A DNA stretch of 64,000 nt from Pseudomonas sp. R84. Its GTDB lineage: Bacteria; Pseudomonadota; Gammaproteobacteria; Pseudomonadales; Pseudomonadaceae. How positions within the stretch are numbered: the first letter of the stretch is position 1; each line of letters begins with the position of its first letter. A program made the translations under genes and the position numbers. The notes under the pieces are model-generated. The model was given only the letters and a program-made list of their open reading frames with translations, was not told where the DNA came from and did not search any database. Shown here in pieces: positions 48,545-57,573 of the stretch. Location of the stretch: positions 3,337,501 to 3,401,500 of the forward strand of contig NZ_CP019426.1 in the NCBI RefSeq assembly GCF_009834515.1. Reading direction: 5' to 3'.

Positions 48545-49894
48545 ATGAGCAAGCAGGTATGTGTTGATTGCATCACTGACAGTTATTTACAGACGAGCTT
48601 CTCCGACAATAATGTCGACGAATGCGACTACTGCAACGAGGAGCGGCCGGTCGTAACGCTGGAAGAGCTGGTTGAGAAGCTCGAAGAGGCAATCCACGCC
48701 TCATTTACCTATGCTGAGCAACCTCCTGCAGTTATTCATCATGGATACCCTGAAGTAGGGCATTCGATCTTTGACGTGCTACAAATCGTGCTCTGCGCTG
48801 ACGACATGAATTTGCTCAGCGATCTTGAAGGGGAGCTAAGGGGGCAGTGGAGCGAGTGCGAAGATGATGACCCGTTTTTCATTGAACAGACGTATGCATC
48901 CTCGCAGCTGACCTCAGACTGGGCTCAGATGCAACGAAGTCTTCAGTTCGAATCCAGGTTGGTAAATCCCGTGGTGGGTCGGGTACTGGAGAAAATATTT
49001 TCTGGGATAGAGGAGCTTCACACTGCGAGCGAACCCCGTTCAGCGATCACCCTTGCGGGCCCGGGCCAATCCCTCACTGCCTTCCAGCGGGCAAGGAAAT
49101 TCGAGGACGAGGAGGGTATGGCTGCTGCATTGAAGCATCCTGAGAAGTATCTCGGCCCAACACCGAGAGGTAAGGGATCGGCAGGTCGCATGAACGCTGC
49201 AGGTATATCCGTTCTCTATGGAGCAACTGATAACCAAACGGCCATAGCGGAGGTTCGTCCGCCTGTTGGCAGTTGGGTAGTTACCGCCACTTTCGAGGTC
49301 ATTCGGCCGTTGCGACTGTTGAACCTCGGTGACCTAGGTGGAATTTGTCCAGACGCTAATCTCAGCTACTTTGACCCAGTGCGCCAAGAGCAAGCCGAAC
49401 GCTGTGCATTTCTTCGTGAATTGCAGCAACAAATGCTCATCCCAGTGATGCCTGAGAGCGCAGATCAGGGTTACTTGATAACCCAGGCGATCGCCGATTA
49501 CCTGGCGACCAACGAAACGCTTAATCTAGACGGCATCCTCTTTCCATCTGTTCAAGTGCCCAAAGATGCATCGCCAGGTCTGAACGCCATTCTGTTTCAC
49601 AAGGCCAGCGGGGTCGAGAAAACTGAGGATCAAGATGCACTTGACCAGGTGAGCCTGTGGGAGTCGGACGAAGATCAATGGGTCTTCTACCCACAGATCT
49701 GGGAGGGCAGTCCCTCTACCGGAGAGTCAGCACATGGCTTTATGGGTCATACACATGCGCCCGAGGCCAGTCTGCGGCTCGCTAGAGGCGGTATTACAAT
49801 CCACAAAATCCAAGGTGTGAGCTTCACCTATAAGTCTGATCCAGTTCGCCACGAGCCTTGGTCAGAGGGCGCACGTCATTTCGGGATTCGATAA
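48545..49894 (+). CDS. RES-domain protein with N-terminal zinc ribbon
   Basis: A 449-residue protein. The N-terminus has CVDC (C6, C9) and CDYC (C27, C30), the HEPN/RES N-terminal type. The C-terminal half is the RES fold with GRMNAAGISVLYGATDNQTA, then AIAEVRPP, the Arg and Glu positions of RES toxins that degrade NAD+. No small antitoxin is adjacent. It lies 117 bases after the McrC-like gene and before the OLD nuclease. It is probably an NAD-depleting effector within a defence cluster; which neighbour it works with is unknown. Confidence 0.8.
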   Translation: MSKQVCVDCITDSYLQTSFSDNNVDECDYCNEERPVVTLEELVEKLEEAIHASFTYAEQPPAVIHHGYPEVGHSIFDVLQIVLCADDMNLLSDLEGELRGQWSECEDDDPFFIEQTYASSQLTSDWAQMQRSLQFESRLVNPVVGRVLEKIFSGIEELHTASEPRSAITLAGPGQSLTAFQRARKFEDEEGMAAALKHPEKYLGPTPRGKGSAGRMNAAGISVLYGATDNQTAIAEVRPPVGSWVVTATFEVIRPLRLLNLGDLGGICPDANLSYFDPVRQEQAERCAFLRELQQQMLIPVMPESADQGYLITQAIADYLATNETLNLDGILFPSVQVPKDASPGLNAILFHKASGVEKTEDQDALDQVSLWESDEDQWVFYPQIWEGSPSTGESAHGFMGHTHAPEASLRLARGGITIHKIQGVSFTYKSDPVRHEPWSEGARHFGIR

Positions 49895-50066
49895 TCGCTA
49901 ACGTCACTGATCCTGAAATCACCGTGACGGACTAGGTATCGGTCACTCAGGATGGTAAGAGAGAGTGACGTAAGATCGACAGGTACAACGAGCCACCTCA
50001 GCGTCACAGTGGCGCTCGACTGAGCGCGGCACTAAGCCCGTATTTTTCGCCAAGGGAATGACGATC

Positions 50067-51671
50067 ATGATCACCAGAATTCACATCCGTGGGTACCGAA
50101 TCTACAAGGACTTCAACCTTCTCCCCAACCCTAAAATGAACATTTTGGTGGGGGGGAACGATGCGGGTAAATCTACCTTGATGGAAGCGGTCTCGCTGGC
50201 CCTGAACGGCCGGATCGGCGGCCGCAGCGCTCTTGAAGAATTGAACCCGCACTGGTTCAACACCGAGCTCGTTCAGGAGTTTGTAGCGCAACGAACCGCC
50301 GGCAAGAAACCCGCACTGCCCGAAATTCTGATCGAACTATACCTTCGCGATGACGATGAATTGCAGGTGCTCTGCGGTGCCGTGAACACAGCCGTCCCAA
50401 CTCATGCATGCCCGGGCGTCTTCTTGAGGATCTACCCCAACGAAGAGTATCAGGACATGCTGGATGACTGGCTAAAGGCACCTAATGCCCTGCTGCCCGT
50501 TGAGTACTACACGTGCGAATGGCGATCGTTCGCTGACCGTGAGCTAACGAAGCGCCCACGGGTACTGTCGGTGGCAACCATCGATTCCAGGACAGTCAAG
50601 TCTTCAGCAGGTGTGGACTACCACCTGCGTCAAATTCTGAGCGATCACTTGGAGGCCACCGAGAAAGCCGAGATATCGTTGGGCTTTCGTACGGTGAAAG
50701 CGTCGATGACTGAGGGTGCTCTGGCGACAGTGAATACAAGGTTCTCGACATTGGGTGCATCTTTGTTGGCGGAGCCCATGGCATTGGCTATGGATCAGAC
50801 GTCACGCACGTCCTGGGAAAGCGTCATTACGCCTCATGTAGACAACGTTCCCTTCTCGATGGCAGGACAGGGTCAACAAGCTGCGATCAAGATATCGCTC
50901 GCGATGAAGCGTCACTCAGCGAAAGTGAAGATCGTCATGATCGAAGAACCAGAGAATCATCTCTCTCATACCAGCCTGTCGACGCTTCTTGACCGTCTAG
51001 AAAAGCTTGCATCTGACGACCAACAGTTGTTTGTTTCCACGCACAGCACCTACGTGCTGAATCGGCTCGGTCTCAATTCCCTGCACCTGCTGAATCGGAA
51101 TCATGCCTCGAAGATCACTGCTCTTGATCCCGGCACCGTACGGTACTTCCAGCGCCTGCCAGGTTACGACACGCTCCGTCTAGTTTTGGCTAAAAAGGTT
51201 GTCTTGGTGGAAGGGCCGTCTGACGAAATCATTTTCGAAAGGGTGTTCAACGACGTTCACCGGCTAACACCCATGGCTGCCGGGGTCGATGTCATCAGTA
51301 TGCGGGGACTTGCGCTGGCCCGCTGCCTGGAGCTTTGTGCTGCCGTTGATAAGCCGGTCGCTGTAATGCGGGATAACGACGGCATTAAGCCGGCGGATCT
51401 TCGAGTTCCGGTCGAGAAGTGGCTGGACGGCAATAAGCGAGAACTCTTCATAGGCGAAGTGAGTGATGGCCGCACCCTCGAACCGCAACTGATCACAGCG
51501 AACGGTGAAGCTCATCTACGGGATGTACTTGGGATCACGCCAAAAGCCGACCTTGTGACCTGGATGACACGAGAAAAGACTGAGGGAGCTTTGCTCATCG
51601 CTGAGTCCCCGAAAGCCCTAACCGCCCCGAATTACATGAAGGAAGCGGCGGAGTTCATCCAGAATGCCTAA
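50067..51671 (+). CDS. OLD-family ATPase with TOPRIM nuclease domain (GajA-like)
   Basis: A 534-residue protein. The N-terminal SMC/RecF-like ATPase has Walker A GGNDAGKST (29-37), signature-like GQGQQAAIKISLAM, and Walker B IVMIEEPENHLS (about 290). The C-terminal TOPRIM domain has VLVEGPSDE (about 380) and the metal-binding MRDNDG (about 434). Start 50067 is preferred because AAGGGA then lies about nine bases ahead. It overlaps the helicase gene by eight bases. This two-gene layout (OLD nuclease plus UvrD-like helicase) is that of Gabija-type anti-phage systems. Confidence 0.87.
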   Translation: MITRIHIRGYRIYKDFNLLPNPKMNILVGGNDAGKSTLMEAVSLALNGRIGGRSALEELNPHWFNTELVQEFVAQRTAGKKPALPEILIELYLRDDDELQVLCGAVNTAVPTHACPGVFLRIYPNEEYQDMLDDWLKAPNALLPVEYYTCEWRSFADRELTKRPRVLSVATIDSRTVKSSAGVDYHLRQILSDHLEATEKAEISLGFRTVKASMTEGALATVNTRFSTLGASLLAEPMALAMDQTSRTSWESVITPHVDNVPFSMAGQGQQAAIKISLAMKRHSAKVKIVMIEEPENHLSHTSLSTLLDRLEKLASDDQQLFVSTHSTYVLNRLGLNSLHLLNRNHASKITALDPGTVRYFQRLPGYDTLRLVLAKKVVLVEGPSDEIIFERVFNDVHRLTPMAAGVDVISMRGLALARCLELCAAVDKPVAVMRDNDGIKPADLRVPVEKWLDGNKRELFIGEVSDGRTLEPQLITANGEAHLRDVLGITPKADLVTWMTREKTEGALLIAESPKALTAPNYMKEAAEFIQNA

Positions 51672-52734
51672 CCATTTGACGCTCGCAGTAGCTGGAGGAC
51701 GAAAGACGCAGGGTCTTGTCGATTACTGCAGCAGAGCGACTGATCGTAAAATCGCGGTGCTTACTTTCACACAAACGAACCAGCAGGAAATCCGCTCGCG
51801 CTTAGCAAGCCAGGCGGGTGATAGCAGCACATTGGAGGTCATGGGTTGGTACACCTTTCTGCTTCGTCATTTTGCCCAGCCCTTTCTACGGTTCAAATTC
51901 CCTAAGGAGAGGGTCAAGGGCTTTGATTTCGAGGGCAGACCATTCGAGCGCGCTCTGGGCCGAAGCAGGTTTATGGACTCCGGAAATCGGGTGTACGCAT
52001 GCGAACTCGGCAAGCTTGCCTTTGAACTCATGGAGGCGACCCCTGCGCTTTTGCGTAGGCTTGAGTGTATTTACGACGAGATTTTGATCGACGAAGTCCA
52101 GGATCTTGCGAGCTTCGACTGGGAAATTCTGGAGGTACTGCTCGGCTCTAAAATCGATGTGCGGATGGTGGGCGATGTCAGGCAGGCGGTTTTGTCTACA
52201 AATCCCCGAGGCCAGAAGAACAAGAAATTTGGATATGCCGCGTCGCTTGAATGGTTTAGAGAGAAAGAGGCTAAGGGGTTACTCACCATTGCCTATGCGA
52301 CCATCACCTACAGATGCAGAGCCGAGATTGCGACGTTTTCCGATACCATCTTCGACGCCACGTGGGGCTTCCCGGGCACCACCTCGGAGAACCTCGATGA
52401 GACGGGGCACGATGGCGTGTTCCTTCTCCATACTCAGCATGTCGATGAGTACGTCGGCCAATTTAGACCGCAGTGCCTCAGGCATTCGGTCAGCTCTGCG
52501 AAGCACCTCAATTTGGACTTTCAGAACTTCAAAGGGGTGAAGGGTGCGACGTTTGATCGAGTATTGCTCGCACCCACTGCCAATATCGAAAGCTTCATCA
52601 AGAAGGGCACAGCTTTGGAGGCTACGGCTGCTGCGGCGTTCTATGTCGCGGCGACGCGAGCTCGACAAAGTCTGGCCATCGTTATCGATAAGGTTGGTAC
52701 ATCCACGCTACCCGTATGGACTCCATCGCCTTGA
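51664..52734 (+). CDS. Short UvrD-like helicase partner (GajB-like)
   Basis: A 356-residue SF1-type protein, shorter than usual GajB (about 490). The Walker A region is degenerate (AVAGGRKTQGLV). Walker B is ILIDEVQDLAS, motif III is MVGDVRQAVLST, and motif VI is AATRARQSLAIV. It starts inside the end of the OLD nuclease gene (8-base overlap). Loss of the canonical GxGKT may affect ATP use. It is convergent with a minus-strand hypothetical gene. Confidence 0.85.
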   Translation: MPNHLTLAVAGGRKTQGLVDYCSRATDRKIAVLTFTQTNQQEIRSRLASQAGDSSTLEVMGWYTFLLRHFAQPFLRFKFPKERVKGFDFEGRPFERALGRSRFMDSGNRVYACELGKLAFELMEATPALLRRLECIYDEILIDEVQDLASFDWEILEVLLGSKIDVRMVGDVRQAVLSTNPRGQKNKKFGYAASLEWFREKEAKGLLTIAYATITYRCRAEIATFSDTIFDATWGFPGTTSENLDETGHDGVFLLHTQHVDEYVGQFRPQCLRHSVSSAKHLNLDFQNFKGVKGATFDRVLLAPTANIESFIKKGTALEATAAAAFYVAATRARQSLAIVIDKVGTSTLPVWTPSP

Positions 52735-52807
52735 GATCTCACGAGCCGGAGGTCGCCAGGCTTTGCAGCACGTTGCAGAGCCGTCCTTTGCCGCAGTGTG
52801 AGACTGT

Positions 52808-53758
52808 CTACTTATCGTATCTAGGAGGTAGGGGGCAGTCGTATTTCACATCGATCATGTCGAGATTCTTCAGGTCGAAGTTTGCGTAGTCACGTTCATT
52901 CGACATCCGTATTGCGGGTTGGCCGTAGAGAAACACGAACGCTGTTGGCTTGTCCTTCTCGGCAATCTTGGAAAGCCGCACTGCCATCAGGTTTTTGAGC
53001 TTGTAGTTTTCTATGAACGCGTCGGAGACGAAGCATGAGGTGATCAGGCTGTCGTCTCCTCGCTTGAAATTCTTTTTGAATTTGATTCGGTAGCCATTAT
53101 TGGCTTTCGTGCGGTCAACATACGCCCAGCCGTAGTAAATGATGGGGTGGTCAGGCAGGTCGTCCAGATCCTGCTCCCAGATGCATTTGAAGATGCTGGC
53201 GTAGGGCACGTCCTGCCCGGCGATGTTCAAACGCCGGAACTCGAGGGTCTCATCGGAACGGAATCGGATGTATCTGCTGACTACAGATCGAACCGAGTAA
53301 ATGGGCCCGACTATGCCTGATTCCCCGAGCCTAGGGGTGTAGGGGCGGGTGCTTCTCGCACGCTTTTTCGCTATATGGACGTCCGCCCCAGGCTCGACCG
53401 AATGCTCGTCATAGTAGGAGGCAGGTCGCTCGAGCTTGAAGATGTCGACAATGGATTGATCAACTGTTCTGCGTTCCTGCCCATCCAGTTCCGCGGGCTC
53501 GAGCTCCAATTCGACAGGGGCGCCGTTGGCAATGCCACACGCTTCACTATGAGCCCCGTAGACCTTGAAGTGCGGAACGACCCTCATGTTCTGGACGTCT
53601 TTGTCCAGATTCGCGCAGGTAACTTGGGCGGAGCAGTCAGCAGCCGGACATACGAATGCGCGCTTGTTAGTAATCACCCCAGACCAGTAGAGATCGTAGG
53701 CGCGATCAGGGTCAACAAAATCCTCAGCCTCAATGCTGTAGGCCACATCCAATGACAT
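52808..53758 (-). CDS. Hypothetical protein with N-terminal Cys/His zinc-like motif
   Basis: A 316-residue protein starting at 53758 with AAGGA about eleven bases upstream. It has C37 (CPAADC), C42, C48, then H63 (PHF), H70 and C74 (GAHSEAC), a likely zinc site similar in layout to the 31806-32954 protein. The rest is unrecognised. It is convergent with the helicase gene. It may be part of a recombination or defence unit; nothing shows its function directly. Confidence 0.6.
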   Translation of the reverse strand: MSLDVAYSIEAEDFVDPDRAYDLYWSGVITNKRAFVCPAADCSAQVTCANLDKDVQNMRVVPHFKVYGAHSEACGIANGAPVELELEPAELDGQERRTVDQSIVDIFKLERPASYYDEHSVEPGADVHIAKKRARSTRPYTPRLGESGIVGPIYSVRSVVSRYIRFRSDETLEFRRLNIAGQDVPYASIFKCIWEQDLDDLPDHPIIYYGWAYVDRTKANNGYRIKFKKNFKRGDDSLITSCFVSDAFIENYKLKNLMAVRLSKIAEKDKPTAFVFLYGQPAIRMSNERDYANFDLKNLDMIDVKYDCPLPPRYDK

Positions 53759-53797
53759 AGTTCATCAAGTCCTTTTGAGCAGTCTGAAAAGTGGTCG

Positions 53798-53950
53798 CTA
53801 GTATCGGCCATTGCCTCGGTCGTGAACCAGCGTCTTGATACGTGACCATAGTCTAATGAACTCGGCAGGGACGTGGGCGGGTATAGGGCCATCGGTGGGG
53901 CCGATGTCGAGGTATGCCACATTCAATACGCCGGCTCGGATCTCTTTCAC
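53798..53950 (-). pseudogene. N-terminal stub of an alpha/beta hydrolase
   Basis: GTG 53950 is preceded by AGGAGG at good spacing. The 50-residue frame starts VKEIRAGVLNVAYLDIGPTD, the typical beginning of Pseudomonas alpha/beta-fold hydrolases (..VLNVAYLEVGPADGPPV). After about residue 21 the sequence departs from the family and soon stops, so only the start of the gene remains. It is probably a truncated relic at a recombination junction. Confidence 0.5.
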
Positions 53951-54302
53951 TGGATTTCCTCCTATAAGTCATATCCGAATGGATGGAACGATATCCACGC
54001 CTGACTACGCGCAGATCGACCAGTTCTCAACATAGACATCGCGCTTGCAGTAGCTATCCGGTGCCGATCAAATCACAGGGCTTGGCTAGGACGACACAAC
54101 CCTGTGGTTTCTCCGCGTTGTGGTGGCGGCATCGCAATCCCCTATATCCGAGACGCGTTTCTTCCAGTCTTGAAAGGATTTGTTATCAGTGCTGCAGACG
54201 TCGTGCCGGCGATTTAAGTCTCGGGTAGAATTGCGGTGTTTTGAGTAATCCCTACGGGCGTTGCTTGACCCACTCGGCCCGCGATCACTGCCAAGGATGA
54301 AC
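53951..54302. other. Gap upstream of the hydrolase/CHAT pair
   Basis: About 350 bases with no supported gene. It should contain the promoters of the divergent stub and the hydrolase gene. Confidence 0.4.
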
Positions 54303-55877
54303 ATGCGTACGACTGCAGACCTCAAGCTGGCCGTTGCGATTCTGGTTCAGAATATCTCGACAACCAATTCGCACCATAGGGTTGTTAGCTCTACTCTTGT
54401 GTTTACCGCGTGGCGCAGATCGCCAGCAGGGGAGTTCGCCAGTTTTCTTAGACAGGCCTTGCGCCGACCTGCTGCGCAAGCTCGTTTCGATGTCATCCGT
54501 AGCGAAAGCAGCAAAATCGATCTGCTGGATGCGTCTACTGACCTGAAAAACAAGCTTGACACCCTTTCTGTCGAAAATGCATCAGTCAAAGAGCTAGTGA
54601 AGCAAGCCAATTTCCGTAGTGTGGTGCTGCACTCCACGACCCAGAAAGCACGTCAAGACCTAGCGCGGCGATCTACGAAATCCGGTCAAAGCAATGGAAG
54701 GCAGGTGGCGCGTGCTCCTGTAGTTGGAACCGTCGTTAATCCTAGGTCTAAGGCAGGAGGTGAGAAGCCGGTCAAATTTCCTGCTGAGAAGGTGACGAGA
54801 GTCTTCAGAGATGACTCGGCTTCGTCTCCGATAGGACACAAGGCCACAGTTCGATCGCCTGAACGATTAGCCTATAAGCAGCCTTCCGCCAAGCGCTCCG
54901 TGGAGGTCAATCAGCGGTTCACCACGCATAGGCTCCACTTTGGGACAGACCGGCTCTTGAACCTTAGTCCAGCGGGCGCCGCGACATTTGGTGATTCGCG
55001 AGGAGACGGTAAAGTGACCTACGGGGTAGCAAACGTCTCCATCCCCAGTGTGCACAAGGAAGGGGCTCTGGAGCGGCCTCGACGTAGTTTTTTGATTCTG
55101 TCGCGGTTAGAGGAAGATCCCAATAAACACATCGTCATTCATACTCTGACGCCACTGGAACTCAGTGACTGGTGTCGATGCGCGAGGCTTGAAGAGGGTG
55201 AGGGGCTGCTGTTCATCCATGGCTACAACGTCAGTTTCAACGAGGCAATCTGGCGTGCGGCACAGATCTGTCATGACCTGAAGTTCGTAGGGACAATGCT
55301 CTGTTACAGCTGGTCATCTAGCGGGAAGGTTCTGGATTACGCTGCTGACGAAGCCACCATTGATTGGTCTCAGGAGCACCTTCGTAAATTCTTGACTGAA
55401 GTCACGACCAACTTGGGGTTGAGCTGCCTTCATATCGTTGCGCACAGCATGGGTAATCGCGCGCTACTGGCGGTTCTAGAAAGCTGGCAAAATGAGCCTG
55501 GTCACACGCCCATCAACCAGATTGTGTTAGCTGCTCCCGACATCGATGCGGGTAGATTCAAGCAGATTTCAAAGGTCTTCAAAAAATATGAGCAGGTTAC
55601 TTTGTATGCCTCTCAAGCTGACAAGGCAATTCTCGCTTCGACGAAGATCCACAAGCACAAACGCGCTGGCAACGCGGAGCCGCCTATCGTTCTAGATGGT
55701 TTGTCCACCATCGATGTGTCAGTGGCTGGTGCTGATATGTTTGGCTTAGGGCACAGCTACTTCGCGACATCAAAAACGGTCTTTCGCGATCTTTATTACA
55801 TCATCAAGCAACGTTTCACCCCTGAGCTACGAGCTGGAATTACGTTGGACGAATTGGGTTACTACAAGCTCAGTTAA
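54303..55877 (+). CDS. Alpha/beta hydrolase (DUF900-like) with unknown N-terminal region
   Basis: A 524-residue protein from ATG 54303 (AAGGA six to seven bases ahead). Residues about 300-500 are an alpha/beta hydrolase: LLFIHGYNVSFNEAIWRAAQ, the nucleophile elbow VAHSMGNRALL (S382) and APDIDAGRFKQI. The first 80 residues (MRTTADLKLAVAILVQNIST on) resemble a small effector-associated-type module, and a basic Ser/Lys-rich linker follows. It lies in the same direction as the CHAT gene downstream. A lipase or esterase effector controlled by the CHAT protease is a plausible reading. Confidence 0.75.
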   Translation: MRTTADLKLAVAILVQNISTTNSHHRVVSSTLVFTAWRRSPAGEFASFLRQALRRPAAQARFDVIRSESSKIDLLDASTDLKNKLDTLSVENASVKELVKQANFRSVVLHSTTQKARQDLARRSTKSGQSNGRQVARAPVVGTVVNPRSKAGGEKPVKFPAEKVTRVFRDDSASSPIGHKATVRSPERLAYKQPSAKRSVEVNQRFTTHRLHFGTDRLLNLSPAGAATFGDSRGDGKVTYGVANVSIPSVHKEGALERPRRSFLILSRLEEDPNKHIVIHTLTPLELSDWCRCARLEEGEGLLFIHGYNVSFNEAIWRAAQICHDLKFVGTMLCYSWSSSGKVLDYAADEATIDWSQEHLRKFLTEVTTNLGLSCLHIVAHSMGNRALLAVLESWQNEPGHTPINQIVLAAPDIDAGRFKQISKVFKKYEQVTLYASQADKAILASTKIHKHKRAGNAEPPIVLDGLSTIDVSVAGADMFGLGHSYFATSKTVFRDLYYIIKQRFTPELRAGITLDELGYYKLS

Positions 55878-56119
55878 CCGGCCAAGGTTTTTTGTCACGC
55901 CTGTATCGTGTCATACCAAGAAATGCTGAGCTCTGGTCTGTTCATTGGCATCAGGGCCAGGAGACGCAATCGCGGAGCCCTAGCCCTCGACCCAATCCGC
56001 ACGGCGTTAAAACCTTGCCGCCACCAACTGCGTTACGGGTGCAGATTCTCGGTAAGGAAGGGAGCGGGCGCCTTGCGGTAATATACGGACATGATCGCCA
56101 GTCAGTCATGGAGCGGCAA

Positions 56120-57232
56120 ATGAGCATCGATTTGTACCAACGGCAGGTAGCTACCTGCCAGAAGAACATCGCCAAACTACAGGCTGACAAGGGGAAGGCA
56201 GCCGCCAAGGCGGCTGATGCCCAGAAGAAACAGGGTGACGCACTCGCCGCGGCCAGGCGCACCACTAGCCAGCCTACAATCAAGGCAAAGCATCGGGACG
56301 CTGACCGCTACAGCAGCGACCATGCCAAGGCTATGGCTGAGATTGCGAAACTCGACAGCAAGATTGCCAGCGAGCAGAAAAAGCAACTCGACTCCCAGCA
56401 CCGGCTTGACCAAGAGGTTGCCAAGCAGCGAAAGAAGCATCTCGCTGGTCAGAAAAAAAGTGAAGCCGAGTCTAAGAAGCAAGCCATCGCTCAAAAGCGC
56501 GAGGATCAGGCCCACGAGCTTAGAATGCGTAAGGTAGACGCGGGGCTTGCCCGGCACGAGATCCTGCATGCTCAGACCGCTCTGCAGCTGCAGATACTTC
56601 AGGCTTTGCCCGAGCGGATCACTGTACTGTTTTTCTCGGCTGACCCTGGGCGCAGTACCTCCAGCGCGTTGGCGCTCGATGAAGAGGTCAGGCTCATCGA
56701 GCGAAATATCAGGCTCTCCAAGCATCGAGACGCCATCGATTTCCAGACCCGCTGGGCTGTACGACCCTCTGACATACTCCAGGCGATCAACGAGCTTGAG
56801 CCTACCGTCGTTCACTTCAGCGGGCACGGCACCAGTGACGACGAATTGGTATTGCTCGACGAGTTAGGAGAGCCGAAGCTGATTCGCAAGGAGGCTATCG
56901 TACGGGCGATCTCGACCCACAACAATTCGATAAAGCTCGTGTTTTTTAACAGCTGCTTTTCGTACAACCAAGCAGAGGCGTGTGCCGGTAACATCAGCGC
57001 GGCAGTAGGAATGAACAAGGCAATTGGGGATCTGGCGGCGAGAGTATTCGCCGCCCAGTTTTACTCTGGCATCGGCTTTGGTCTCTCGATACCTAAAGCC
57101 TTTGCCCAAGCGCAAGCAGCCTTGATGATGGAGGATATGGATCAAGGCGATATCCCGGAGCTTTATCAGGGCACCACTTGCACAGAGGGAGACCTGACGC
57201 TGGTCAGGCCCCCAGCGAGTCCAGGCAACTGA
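56120..57232 (+). CDS. Coiled-coil CHAT-domain protease
   Basis: A 370-residue protein. ATG 56120 has GGAG six bases ahead and begins MSIDLYQRQVATCQKN; the longer open frame upstream is less protein-like. Residues 1-160 are a continuous Lys/Ala/Gln-rich coiled coil. The rest is a CHAT domain with catalytic H236 (VHFSGHGTS) and C279 (FFNSCFSYN). CHAT proteases are caspase relatives found in bacterial defence and signalling. It follows the hydrolase gene after 242 bases. Confidence 0.83.
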   Translation: MSIDLYQRQVATCQKNIAKLQADKGKAAAKAADAQKKQGDALAAARRTTSQPTIKAKHRDADRYSSDHAKAMAEIAKLDSKIASEQKKQLDSQHRLDQEVAKQRKKHLAGQKKSEAESKKQAIAQKREDQAHELRMRKVDAGLARHEILHAQTALQLQILQALPERITVLFFSADPGRSTSSALALDEEVRLIERNIRLSKHRDAIDFQTRWAVRPSDILQAINELEPTVVHFSGHGTSDDELVLLDELGEPKLIRKEAIVRAISTHNNSIKLVFFNSCFSYNQAEACAGNISAAVGMNKAIGDLAARVFAAQFYSGIGFGLSIPKAFAQAQAALMMEDMDQGDIPELYQGTTCTEGDLTLVRPPASPGN

Positions 57233-57573
57233 GTCTTGCACCATTCAGAATGCCGGTCTAACCGCCGACCGGCCTGGGCGTGTTAGGGGCGAGACCTTGT
57301 TCGCTACAGATTCAGAGGCTCTTTAGTTTTTTGATAGGCCTTTGCAGCGGCCGATTGTTGCCGCTGTGAAAGCCTCGTCCACTTGGAAGCTCGAATCTCG
57401 ACGACGTAGCCAAGAAGGAGAGATTGATTGCGGTTGCGCAAAACGCAGCAGCATTAAGATCAAATTGCAGGTGTCCGTTCCGGGCGCCATGACTAGGATC
57501 AAAGGACAACTCTGTGGTACTCGCGCGATCGATGTACGTTCCTGACGCACCTGCTGGTGCGTTGCGGATTAGA
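57233..57573. other. Gap between CHAT gene and integrase
   Basis: About 340 bases with no gene I can support on either strand. Confidence 0.35.
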
